From Eulemur rufifrons (taxonomy: Eukaryota > Chordata > Mammalia > Primates > Lemuridae), in NCBI RefSeq assembly GCF_041146395.1, contig NC_090989.1, positions 251,524,843 to 251,588,842 on the forward strand: DNA of 64,000 nt, written 5' to 3'. Below the pieces are notes generated by a model, which saw nothing but the letters and a program-made list of their open reading frames with translations, did no database searches and was not told the origin of the DNA. Positions 53,701-64,000 of the stretch are shown here, piece after piece (within the stretch, counting starts at the first letter, position 1; each line of letters begins with the position of its first letter). A program made the position numbers and the translations under genes.

Positions 53701-54179
53701 AAGAATCTTGAATCATTTGGTTGGACAAAAACTTTTCCAATATGTATGAGATATTTTTTACTAACATAAACTATTAGATCTTTAGAAGCTGGGTTTTCCT
53801 CCAGTCAGACATCTGGGTGGAGTACAAACTCCCCTCTGGACAAGAAAGAGCTGGCCTTCCCCCTCTGCACCCATCCCCCACATTCCTGCCTGGAAGGAAG
53901 CCCCACACAGGCTCCAGTCTCAGCAACTCTTGACATCACAGCCAGGCAGGCAGGTGATCCCTTAAGGACCTTCCTCTAGTACACGTTGTGTGGGTGAGTT
54001 CTCACTTGGTAGACAAATATGTGGCATGTCTTTATGGGGGACAACACTGTTCTTGACCATAGCAAGGTCAGTTTCTGTGGGTATGGACTGAAGAGAATGT
54101 CTGAGTACATTCTGAGCTAAAGTGGAAGTGACGCATGTTTTTATTTCATTATTTTGAGACTCATTTGTTCCATGCTTAC

Positions 54180-54370
54180 TGTGCACAGTGTCAGGTCCTA
54201 TATTAAGTCTTTTACGTAAAATATCTCATATAACCCTCACATTTCTTTGATATAGGAACTATTATTTTCATTTTATGAAAACTAAGATTACATTAGATAA
54301 AACAAATTATAAAAGTCACACAACAAAGATTCAAAGCAAGATTTAAATTAGTTTGACTCCAAAGCAACAT
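54180..54370 (-). mobile_element. MIR, antisense
   Basis: TCTCATATAACCCTCACATT, TTTTATGAAAACTAAGATTAC and AAAAGTCACACAACAAAG. Confidence 0.7.
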
Positions 54371-54760
54371 TACACTGCTTCTTTAAAAAATTAAAAAATA
54401 TATATGTATAACATTTTGAATATATAATAGAAACCCATGATACAAATTTCAAAAGATTAAAAAAAAACAATGAAAACATAATGAAAATTAAACCTCCCTC
54501 TCTCCCCTGTCCCCTTCCCTGGAGACAATAGTTTCTTTCTTTGTTTTTTTTTCCCAACAGTTTTATTGAAATATAATTTACATGCCAGACAATTAAGCCA
54601 TTTAAAATGTACAATTCAATAGCTTTTAGTATATTTACAGATTGTACAATTATCTCCACAATCAATTTTAGAACATTTTCCACTTTCCCCAAAAGAAACA
54701 TTGTAGCTCTTTGCTCTCATTCCTCATCCTCCATCCCTTCCAGGCCTAGGCAGCCACTAA

Positions 54761-55136
<376 letters not shown>

Positions 55137-55667
55137 TGAACATTTCATATATATGGAATAACACAATATGTGGCCTTTTGTGATGAGCTTCTTTCACTTA
55201 GCATAATGTTTTCAATTCATCCATGTTGTAGCATGTGTCAGTACATCATTTGTTTTTATTTCCAAATAATATTTCATTGTATGAATATACCATATTTTAT
55301 TTACCTATTTATCAGTTGATGGACATTTAGATTGTTTCTGCTTTTTGGCTGTTACGAATAATGCTGCTATGACCATTTGTGTACAAGGTTTTGTGAAAAA
55401 TTTCTTGAACACACTGCTTCTTATTTAAGAATATATAGTCAACGCCTTCACAAAGAGACTGAAACAAATCCAGATGTGTTTCCTGAAAGGTGCTACTCGT
55501 GAGTTTTGCTAATGGCTTCCCTTAGGCAGCTTGTAAAGGTCAGAGGGAAGCTGCCTTGCACTCCCTGCTGTTATGCCGGAGATCTCAAAGTCAATTTTAG
55601 TGGTTGCTAGAATGCTTATCAATGAGGAGGCAGTCTAGAAGAACCAACTAGGGTGGTGGGCAAGGTA

Positions 55668-55858
55668 GCTAATGCCTGCAATCCCAGCACTTTGGGAGAC
55701 CAAAGAGGCAGAATTGCTTGAGGCCAAGAGTTTGAGACCAGCGTGAGCAACATAGTGAGGCCTCTTCTCTAAAAAAAATTTTTAAATTAGCCGGGTGTGG
55801 TGGCACACACCTATAGTCCCAGCTACTCGGGAGGCCGAGGTGGGAGGATTGCTTAAGC
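55668..55858 (+). mobile_element. Alu, 3' truncated, sense
   Basis: GCCTGCAATCCCAGCACTTTG to GGTGGGAGGATTGCTTAAGCC, breaking off within the right arm without poly-A. Old, not lemur-type. Confidence 0.8.
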
Positions 55859-56363
55859 CTCTTGTATGGAACAGGGAGATTGGGGTTGTCTGTGAGGATA
55901 TATCCAGCCCGGGACTCTGCCAAGTTCAGTGGAGAGAGGGCCATGGCAGGTATGTTTGATGACTGATCTGCCCCAGGTCTGTGATGTGGCAAGTGAACTG
56001 GGATCCCTTGGCATGGATGTAGGAGATAAGACACATGAGCTGGTGATACGTAAATCTGGGGCTGCTTGAGGTTGGAAGGACTAGATATTTTAAAATAAAT
56101 CTTTGATTGATGAGAACTTTAAAAAATACTTGATTTCATTTGCCTCCTTTTCTTTAAATTAAAATGCAGTGAAAAGTTTGGGTTTTGCAGTCAGGATAAC
56201 ATACGTGTAAAAACAAAAAAGGAAACTTTGGGTTAACTGAGGATGTGGTGAGTTGTATTTCCCTTAACAGACTGTCTTTGGTCTTAGAGAATGAAGGCAG
56301 ACTACATTCTGACTCAAGCCCTTTTGGGGATCCCTGGCTTGACTCAGCCCCTTCTCTTCTTAG

Positions 56364-56552
<189 letters not shown>

Positions 56553-56771
56553 TAAGGAGTAGACCCCTAAGCCAGAACTTTGTAGAGTCTCTACTTACAT
56601 AAGGAGACTAGCTAGCTGGCTGTCCTGGTCTGGGAGCTAACCCATGACACCCAGGCTAAAGACGACCCTGGAGCTAGGCAAGTCTGAAAGGCAGAAACCA
56701 AGAAGATCCTTCCTGCCAGGTATTGGGGGAACAGACTTAGAGTTTGAGCTTAATGGCAATATCCTACCAAG

Positions 56772-56887
56772 GTTCTCAGGAGTCTGCCAAAGTGGTGATT
56801 TCAGAAACAGAAAATCTTGAAGAAGATGAAGAGCCCAAGGAGTTAGAAGCTGAAGCTGGAAGTCAAACAGATGTGCCTGCCGCTGGG
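56772..56887 (+). CDS. DNAI1: DNAI1 coding exon 6
   Basis: With the base carried over from exon 5, the 116 nt encode [20 protein letters not shown] then [19 protein letters not shown], ending in phase 0. The exon is glutamate-rich and probably disordered. Both splice sites look weak. The acceptor (ggcaatatcctaccaag) has almost no pyrimidine tract, and the donor is GGG|gtatag. The phase change means that skipping the exon would shift the frame. A competing CAG stands at 56777-56779, eight bases inside the exon. Confidence 0.93.
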
Positions 56888-57132
56888 GTATAGTATAATA
56901 TTGCTCTCCATCCCTGCTCTTCCAGCTCAAGCTCTGGATGGAGGCTTCAGGGGTGACTTATGTGGGGAGGAGGGAGACTGAACATGAGAATTTAGATGCT
57001 GCAGGTGCCAAAGCATCTGGCAGCATCACTCTTTCCCACCCCTGTCCTATCCCAAGACTTCTACCCCCCTCCCAATTCTCCACCACCTCCTTCTCACACC
57101 TGAGTCCTAGTCCTCTGGATCTTTATTTCCAG

Positions 57133-57249
57133 GCAGCTGAAACAGTGACTGAAGAATTGATAACTCCTGTGCAGCCCAAGGAGCGAATGCTCACTAATAA
57201 GTTCAACTTCAGCGAGAGGGCCTCACAGACCTTCAACCACCGCCTCCGG
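57133..57249 (+). CDS. DNAI1: DNAI1 coding exon 7
   Basis: The exon encodes 39 residues, from [18 protein letters not shown] to [15 protein letters not shown]. The conserved core [10 protein letters not shown] matches human. My recollection of the human exon is one glutamate longer (EEEL against EEL here) and ends NNPVR rather than NHRLR, so this is the most diverged exon of the ten. The acceptor is tttatttccag and the donor CGG|gtagag. It is phase 0 at both ends. Confidence 0.94.
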
Positions 57250-58237
57250 GTAGAGCAGCCCCCACCTTAGCCCCTTTGCTTTGCAGCTTGCACCGTGCAT
57301 GGCAGGGAGGAGAAAGGTCTGACTCCAGCTCCAGCAGCCCTCAGCCTGGCAGGGTTGGGAGAGCTGGGAGCATGTGTTCAGGTCCCTGTAAGCCATCCTA
57401 GCAGGAGTTCAGAGAGTAACAAGGAGACTAGAGCCTCTGAAAAGCTCCACTAAAAGGCTTAAACTCAAGCTGGACTTTGTAGACAGGGTAGAAATCAGCA
57501 CCTGAGAGGAGAGGGGTGGCCACGATGTGCTGGGGGAATAGGGAGCCTAGGAGCCAGCTGACTGAAGTGGATGGGCTCTGTGGTAGACCAGGTGGCAAAG
57601 GCCAGAAAGATTCCCTGACTTGTGAGTGTGGAGGATCCTGAGAACCAGGCTGAGGGAGCCTCTCAGGGTTTCAGGAGAGAGACTCACACACATAACAGCA
57701 GTGTGCTGCAGAAATGAATCTGCGGATGGAGGGTGAGGTCTATGTGGTGAGTTTTTGACAGTGCCTCATCACCCTGTGTGGTCCCTCTGCTAACACCTGG
57801 TAATCTGGGTGATACATGATGGGGAAGGGCCACATTTCCCTGCTGGAGCCGGAGACCTCAGGATTAGGGAGAAACCTTCTCAGGATGAGAGACATTAGCC
57901 TGATGGCCTGCCAGAGGCTGACCTCTATGCCCTGGCCTGGCTTCCTGCAGATGAGTCCACCCCCCATTTGGAATTTATCTTCGTTAAAACTGGCAGTCAG
58001 CCTTCACTGCCCCTGCTTTCTAGCTTACATTTCTCCTGCAGAAGGCCAGAATGGACAAAATGTGGGCTTTGAGCACATCTTTTGGTCCTTTGCCCAGGCC
58101 CCTCTTTACTTCTCCAGTTCTATGTCCCACCCCTCCCTCAGCTCCAAACAAAATGCTTCTCCCAAGGATGTACTGTTGGGTTAAGTGAGAAGGAGTTGAG
58201 GGCTTTCTGGGGGTTTCCTGTTGTCATCGTTCTCTAG

Positions 58238-58297
58238 GATCGGGAATGCCAGATGGAGCCTCCTCCCAGGACAAACTTTTCAGCCACAGCCAATCAG
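58238..58297 (+). CDS. DNAI1: DNAI1 coding exon 8
   Basis: The 60 nt encode DRECQMEPPPRTNFSATANQ between tcgttctctag and gtaagg. It is phase 0 at both ends. It is identical to human as I remember it, except for Met in place of Thr in CQTEPPP. The small symmetric exon could be skipped in frame. Confidence 0.95.
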
Positions 58298-58744
58298 GTA
58301 AGGCCCTGGGCCAGCCTAAACCTGTCACCCCACCACCACCACCACACATCCTTTTCTCATTCAGCAGCAAGGGAGAGGGACCTGGCCAAGGACTCCTCTG
58401 ACAGTCTGCCCTCCTCATCCATCCACCTCCCTGCTCATTGTCCTGAACATCCAGGCTCTGAACACCAGGCACATGAGACAGTAGGTCCCTATCCAATGAG
58501 CTCTGGACCAGCCGCACGCCCCCAGGGCAAGGCCATCCAAGTTAAATACAGACATGGCTTCTGGAGCTTCTTTCAGGACCAGGGAGAATGTTTGCTCCCA
58601 CAGACTTTCTGGAGCCTCTGGTGCCCGGTGGCTGACTCTGAAGTGTTAGCACTCTGACCCTGCCCTCCCAGCAGGCTGCAGTGTTCCTATAGAGCCTTCT
58701 CCTTCCCCCTTAAGTCCTCCTGGATGGCCATGCTGGTTTGGGCA

Positions 58745-58935
58745 GGAAATGGTGCCAGGAGACCTGAGCTCAGGCTTCAACTCTGCTATTTACACTGTAA
58801 GATCCTGGGCAAACCATGTCATTCTTAACACCTCAGTTTCTTTCTCTGTCAAGAGGGGATGATAAGCTGCTTTACAGAGTTGTTGGAAGGCTATGAATGA
58901 GATAACAGACACTGAAGTACTTTGCAGCATGGAGT
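58745..58935 (+). mobile_element. MIR
   Basis: AGATCCTGGGCAAACCATGTC, CACCTCAGTTTCTTTCTCTG and GAATGAGATAACAGACACTG, in DNAI1 intron 8. Confidence 0.8.
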
Positions 58936-59574
58936 ACTAGTCCATGGGTGAATTATTAAATGTAAGGTGTGCCTATCTCGCCTCCAGGTGGCAGTGACTG
59001 CCCAGCTCTGGGGAGCACACAGTGTGATCTGGGGCATTTGCCCCGCCCAGATCTGCTACTATCTATCTTTGGGCTTCTCCTGCTGTCAGATCAGGGTTTC
59101 TTTACCTTTTGCTTATCTCCTTTTGATGCTGAGGTGTGGTCAGTGCTGTAGACAGCCAGCCTGAGCCACTATGTTTATGCTATTTCTGTGGGGGGATGCA
59201 TTTTTTAAATTTCCTAATTCAGATTCTTAAAAATCACCAACAAAAATGTGAGCTAGCCTGATGTTTCCCCTTTTGTTCTGCCTGGTGGGGCTTGCAGGCT
59301 AGAAAAATGTTGATCTCCAGCTGGAGACCCAGCCTCTGGGCTTCAGGATGGATAAGCCCAGCCCAGAGGTGTCCTGAGAACTCTTTTGTTCTTGTTCCAG
59401 AGCTGAAGGTTAGCAGGAAAGACAGACATTGAATACATAATTACAGTGGGCCAAGTAGAGGATGCTTGTGACAGGGATTAATGTGACCAACACTGTAAGC
59501 CCCAGAGGCCAAAAAGGGGCTTTCTGGGTGAAGACTGTACCCCACAATGATCCTTCTCATCCCCCCTTTCCTAG

Positions 59575-59745
<171 letters not shown>

Positions 59746-61689
59746 TGAGTGGGGCTTTGGCCTTTGGGTGGTCAGAAAGATGGCTGTCTGGGAGGGTTTC
59801 ACAGATACTTAAATCAGGGGCTAATATTGAGGTATAAATAGTTCTTTCTTTGGGGTAAGATGTGAGGAGAGCTACATCTGCCTCTAGCATTCCACACCTG
59901 CCCCCCAATTTGATATAGGTCTGGAGGTTAGCAGGGTTTCAAGACTGTTGGGCTAGGGAGTGACAGAAGATGTGAACCTTACTGAAAGCACTATATGTAT
60001 CCTAGAAGAACTGGGGACTTTGTCCAGGGTGGGGGTGGGATATGAGAAGAAGGCACCACTTCCCCGGGAAAGGGCTCATGGGGTTTGGGAAAGTGAGATG
60101 CTTTTTAACTTTTAGTCTTTGGGTTTACTTGCGCCCTATACTTTAGGTGAGTCTTCAGGTCCAGGAGCCAGGTCAGTCAGAGATGGTCACAGGTACCATC
60201 AATGCCAGGCCAATGGCTGTGGCCACCCTGGGCTGGATTTACCATGAGAAGCCATGCAGGAGTCATTATAAAGGTCACGGTTGGGGGCTCACTGTGGGTG
60301 TGGCTAGCATAGGTTTGGGGATCATCATGTGAGTTACAGTGATGCAACTGTAGGGGGTCACGGCAGGGAGGTCAGCACAGGAAGATGTGGAAGGACCACA
60401 CTTGTTCCTTTGACAGAGAGAAATCTGGATGGAGAGCCAGAGTCCCAGTGTGGATCAGAATGGGTTTGATCTGCACTGGGGTGGGAGGGACGAGGTCCAC
60501 AGAAGCTGGGGGCTGGTTTCAGCACCTTGGAGAGCTCTCCCGGCTGCTCTCAGGACGGTGGTTCTGCTCCACTCCAGAATAGAAGCTGGGCCAGTTAAAG
60601 GAAGTTCTGTTTCCTTTGTCTGAGTTGTGTCCACTTCCGCTCAATTCTCTGTTCCATTACCATAATAATGTCACATTAAGGGATAACGTCACATTTAGCC
60701 CTTGCCTTGGCTTAGTACGAACTGTCCCGATTCAGTTTTATTCAATCACTGACCAAGCACCCAGTGATCGTGGCCATGCTGGGTACTGGAACTCTGAGGT
60801 GAAAGATGGAGCCCCTGCCCTGGGGGCTGCCCTGTGTAGACCCTTGGCTTCCCCTGCACCATCATCTAGAGGTTAGAGGCTTTAGAGGGGCTACTGGCCT
60901 GAGTCAGGGTTTGCATGAAGATCCATCAGGGGTTTGGCTATGAGCTCTGTGCTGGGACCTATGGTTGTAGAAACCCCAACTATGATCACCAGGACCCATC
61001 ATCTGGAAGAAAGGTCCCTATGCTGAGACTGGAATCTGACCTGGGGTCTAATCCCTGCCAGAGTTGGCGCCTAACATCCTCAAGGAAGAGGGACTTCCCC
61101 CTCTATTACACTGGGCTCTTCCAGCTTGGCTGACATGGAAGGCTGTGATACAGGCAGATTCAAGCCCTCTGGACCAAGAAGCCACTCTGGGAGTATAACA
61201 CATATACCTCCCGGCAAGTACAGGGTCAGGCTGTCTGTTCGATAGAGTGGGAATGGCAGTTGCCTTACCCTTTGCCCAGGCGCCATGCTTGTGTAGAGTG
61301 CCACTCCTTCCTCAAAGGCCTGGGTCAGATTAGGTTGGTATAAAACTCAAGTATGCAGGAGGGGAGAAAAGAATAACTTCATGATACCCTGTAGGAAGGT
61401 CTCCAATGGTAGACCCCAAGTTTCTGTCTCATTAATGATTTGGGTGAATGCACAGAAATGAATGCAAGCTTGTGTGATCTGAACAATTAGGTAGCAATGG
61501 AGGGAGGGGCTTAGAGGCCACAAGTTCAATCAGAACCAATAAAGAGATGTGGCTGCTCAAGTAGCCTAGCATCCAGGACAACGGAGATAATGGCCACTAT
61601 ACTCTCCTCAAAGCACATCCAGAGACATGAGTCTCCCAGGTCCCCGAGAAGGGTAGTCAGCCTGGGGAGGGACTGGCTCTCTGTGTGGG

Positions 61690-61905
61690 GCTGAGAGCAC
61701 AGGCCGGGGAGTCCACAGACCTTGGTTTATATTCTGGCTTTGCCACTTATTAGCTGCGTTTTTCTGAAACCTCTGTTTCCTCATCTGTAAAGACATCCTA
61801 AAGATACTTGCTTTGCAAGACTGTTGTGAGAAACCAAGAAAATGTGTGTATGGCCTCTAACATAGTATTTGCGTGCTACCAATCAATAGGTGGTGGCTGT
61901 TGTTG
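61690..61905 (+). mobile_element. MIR
   Basis: CTGGCTTTGCCACTTATTAGC, CTCTGTTTCCTCATCTGTAA and GGCTGTTGTTGTTAG in MIR order. Confidence 0.78.
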
Positions 61906-62384
61906 TTAGTATGCCATGCCATGACTGATGGAGTCACCTGAGGAAGTGCTGACTGGGAGGAATGAGGCACTGTCCTCCTACCTCAGAGAAGCTATTACCA
62001 GGCACACAATTGCTTGTGGCCAGAGGACAGAGTTAGGACCATAGGTAGAAGACCCACGGAAGTAGCTGTCAACTGACTGGCTATCTGATCACAGAAAACG
62101 CTGCCTGTTGTGGGGAGGGTCAAGCTTGCCAGGGAGCTGGTGAGGGGAGAGGGTTCCTGCTTTGGGTCAGAGAATAGGGGGGTTAGCCAGGACCAGATGA
62201 ACTCTAAGAGCTGTGATTGTAAGACTCTGATAAATGTGCTCCTGGGTCAGTTTTCTGAGATAAACTGAGATAAAGTCAGTTTGGGACTTGGCAAAAGGCC
62301 CTCAAAGGGCAGTTCCCAGATGTGACTTTATAGGCCTCCACCGCACTAGTCTGCACTTTTCCTCTGACATCATCCCCATGTGGA

Positions 62385-62565
62385 ACTGGGTTAAATAATA
62401 ATGTGTGTTATTACATTTAATCCTCACAATGACTCTAAGACTCAGAGATGTTAAGTAACTTGCCCAAGTTTTCCACCTGGCCCCTAATCAGTGGGATGGG
62501 GTAGGAATGCAGGTCTGTGTAGCTCTAGAACACATTCTGTTAGCCACTGCCTGACACTGCCACTC
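62385..62565 (-). mobile_element. MIR, antisense
   Basis: ACATTTAATCCTCACAATGAC, GAGATGTTAAGTAACTTGCCC and CTGTTAGCCACTGCCTGACAC. Confidence 0.8.
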
Positions 62566-63280
62566 CTGGGAAATCTAATCCTTGGGAGCCATGGGCCTGG
62601 CCCCCTGGCCTCCTTCTGGAAGGCTGTCCACCCTGCTGGTTCACTCCTGCCACCTGCCCTAAACCCTTTGGGCCTTTCTTGTCAGCCTTCAAACTCTGCT
62701 CCTCTACTAACCTGCCAAGCACTTCACCTTATGGATTTATGGGATTTCACATAAGGATAATCTTCTTTTTGATTCAAAATGAGTCATTTCTTTCCTGGTG
62801 TAAAACTTCTTGCTTTCTCTTTGGTCTGGGCAGTGGGAAGGGCCCTGGGATTAGGAGTCTCATTTCTATTAATACCTGGTACTCCATGTGTAAAAGCATG
62901 TCTCTTCCCTCTTCTGGCCTCTGTCTGTGTTTTCCCCAGCCTTTGACTAGGTAAAGGGTTGGACCAGAAGATCTCTGAGGCATTTAATGGGAGTCTGTGT
63001 CATTCCCTGAGCTGATAAAACCTCTCTGTCCCCACCAAAGAAGCCTCCAACCTTCCCTTCTCTGTTCTCCCCTCCAAAACACTTCTGGGCTCTCTTCAAT
63101 GCCCTGTCTTGTGCTTCAAAACAACCTCAGAATGAGAGAGCATGAAGCAGGCTCTGTCCAGGGGCCAGGTATGTCAGCTCAGACCCTTTGCGCCACATGT
63201 GAGGTAGGAGTTCCTAGAAGGGAGTGGTGGGGTGAGCTGGCCTTGAGGCATGCAGAGGTGCCTTTACAGAGCTGTCGGGT

Positions 63281-63291
63281 GGGGGGGGGGG
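63281..63291 (+). repeat. G11 homopolymer
   Basis: Eleven consecutive G after GGGT, about 110 bp upstream of DNAI1 exon 10. Confidence 0.9.
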
Positions 63292-63402
63292 CGGTGTCAG
63301 AGAGGCATTGCTGAGCCAATCACAAGTCTGGGCTGTGGCTCAGGGCATACGTCCTTACCACGTGCTGGCTTATGAGGACCTGAGGCTTCTTTATTCCTAC
63401 AG

Positions 63403-63487
63403 AGCGATGATATCACCAAAGTGTCTCAAGCTGCTAAAATCGTGGAGCGGATGGTCAACCAGAATACATATGATGACATTGCTCAAG
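63403..63487 (+). CDS. DNAI1: DNAI1 coding exon 10
   Basis: The 85 nt encode [20 protein letters not shown] then NTYDDIAQ plus one base, ending in phase 1 with a gtaaga donor. The next residue in human is Asp followed by FKYYDD, and that exon is not within the window. As recalled, human begins [20 protein letters not shown]. The segment is an amphipathic helix just before the WD40 domain. The acceptor is ttctttattcctacag. Confidence 0.95.
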
Positions 63488-64000
63488 GTAAGATTTGAAG
63501 TGCTGGCAACCACTGTTATTGCCTGCATTAAAAATCCTTCATAAAAGATTGGTATTTGAGTGTCCCATGCTAGGTCCTCTAGGTGCGGGGAGAAAACATA
63601 ATCCCCTCCTCCTCTGGATGTCACTAGGGAGACAAGACATACATGCATCAGCCATGAACAATGGCATAAGAAGCCGTAGATATAGTGATGAGATCTGACA
63701 GTGGTGTAGCAAAAATACCTGCACATTAGTGATCCACTGTCATCTTCCCATCGATCCTGGGAGGCGGAAGAGCAGAGATCATGACCCCTACTTTACACAT
63801 GAGGAAGGTAGGGCCAAGGCCACCTAGCTAGTGAGTGGCAGAGAGGACCCAAATCTAGGGCTTAAGCTTCCTTATTCTGTGTCTGTCCTCTACCCGGTCC
63901 AGCTTGGGAATGCTGTAAATACTCGAATGTATGGGATAGACAGAAACTGCTCAAGTAGGGAAGAAAGAACATGAGAGATGAGTGGGAGAAGTCAGGAAAA
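63488..64000 (+). other. DNAI1: DNAI1 intron 10 (start only)
   Basis: It begins gtaaga. Eroded L2-like sequence (about 63560-63650) and a minus-strand MIR follow. Exon 11 is not reached. Confidence 0.8.
63725..63885 (-). mobile_element. MIR fragment, antisense
   Basis: CTACTTTACACATGAGGAAGG, CCACCTAGCTAGTGAGTGGC and AGAGAGGACCCAAATCTAGG. Confidence 0.72.

Larger units (their letters stand above)
56888..59574 (+). other. DNAI1: DNAI1 introns 6-8
   Basis: Intron 6 (56888-57132) is 245 bp and unique. Intron 7 (57250-58237) shows no recognised repeat. Intron 8 (58298-59574) contains a short CCA run near its start and one MIR, with the rest unique. Young Alus are absent from this exon-dense stretch. 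Confidence 0.8.

Noticed and set aside
63279..63295. G-quadruplex at the G11 run
   Set aside because: It is a single homopolymer, not four separated G-tracts. It could pair only in slipped form and is probably a mutable mononucleotide repeat.

Overview
The window is nuclear genomic DNA of a primate, most likely a strepsirrhine and probably a Malagasy lemur. The young Alu copies share a left arm reading CCTGAGCAAGAGCGAGACCCC, a long middle region (AGAAAGAAATTAT...AAAAATATATA) and a right arm ending GAGCTAGGCTGACGCCACGG. That form is typical of lemur-type Alus rather than human AluY/S. The DNA otherwise has mammalian character: split genes, CpG depletion outside one island, and many L2, MIR and L1 relics.

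Two genes are present, head to head around one CpG island at about 32.25-33.26 kb. FAM219A runs leftward. Only its first coding exon is seen (32351-32410), and positions 1-32350 appear to be its first intron. DNAI1, the axonemal outer-arm dynein intermediate chain 1 gene, runs rightward. I could place its first ten coding exons (33159-63487), each with GT/AG borders and a continuous reading frame of 300 complete codons plus one base. The WD40 half of the protein lies beyond the right edge. This order matches human 9p13.3 as I remember it.

The 748 bp between the two start codons holds a GC box, an ETS site, an NRF1-like site and a near-palindromic X-box (GGTTGCTGGGTAACC). The X-box is the expected binding site for RFX factors that drive motile-cilium genes. 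This is the main regulatory signal in the window.

The rest is intron. FAM219A intron 1 and DNAI1 intron 1 (18.2 kb) are dense in transposon fossils, often nested. L2 copies are split by L1, L1 copies are split by Alu, and one lemur Alu has jumped in inverted orientation into the poly(A) tail of another. There is also one probable solo LTR, a MER5A-like hAT copy, a CR1/L3-like fragment and several dinucleotide repeats, including a strong Z-DNA-prone tract.

I found no RNA gene, CRISPR array, intact transposon ORF or undescribed gene system. All family assignments and human comparisons are from memory of family sequence patterns, with no database search.
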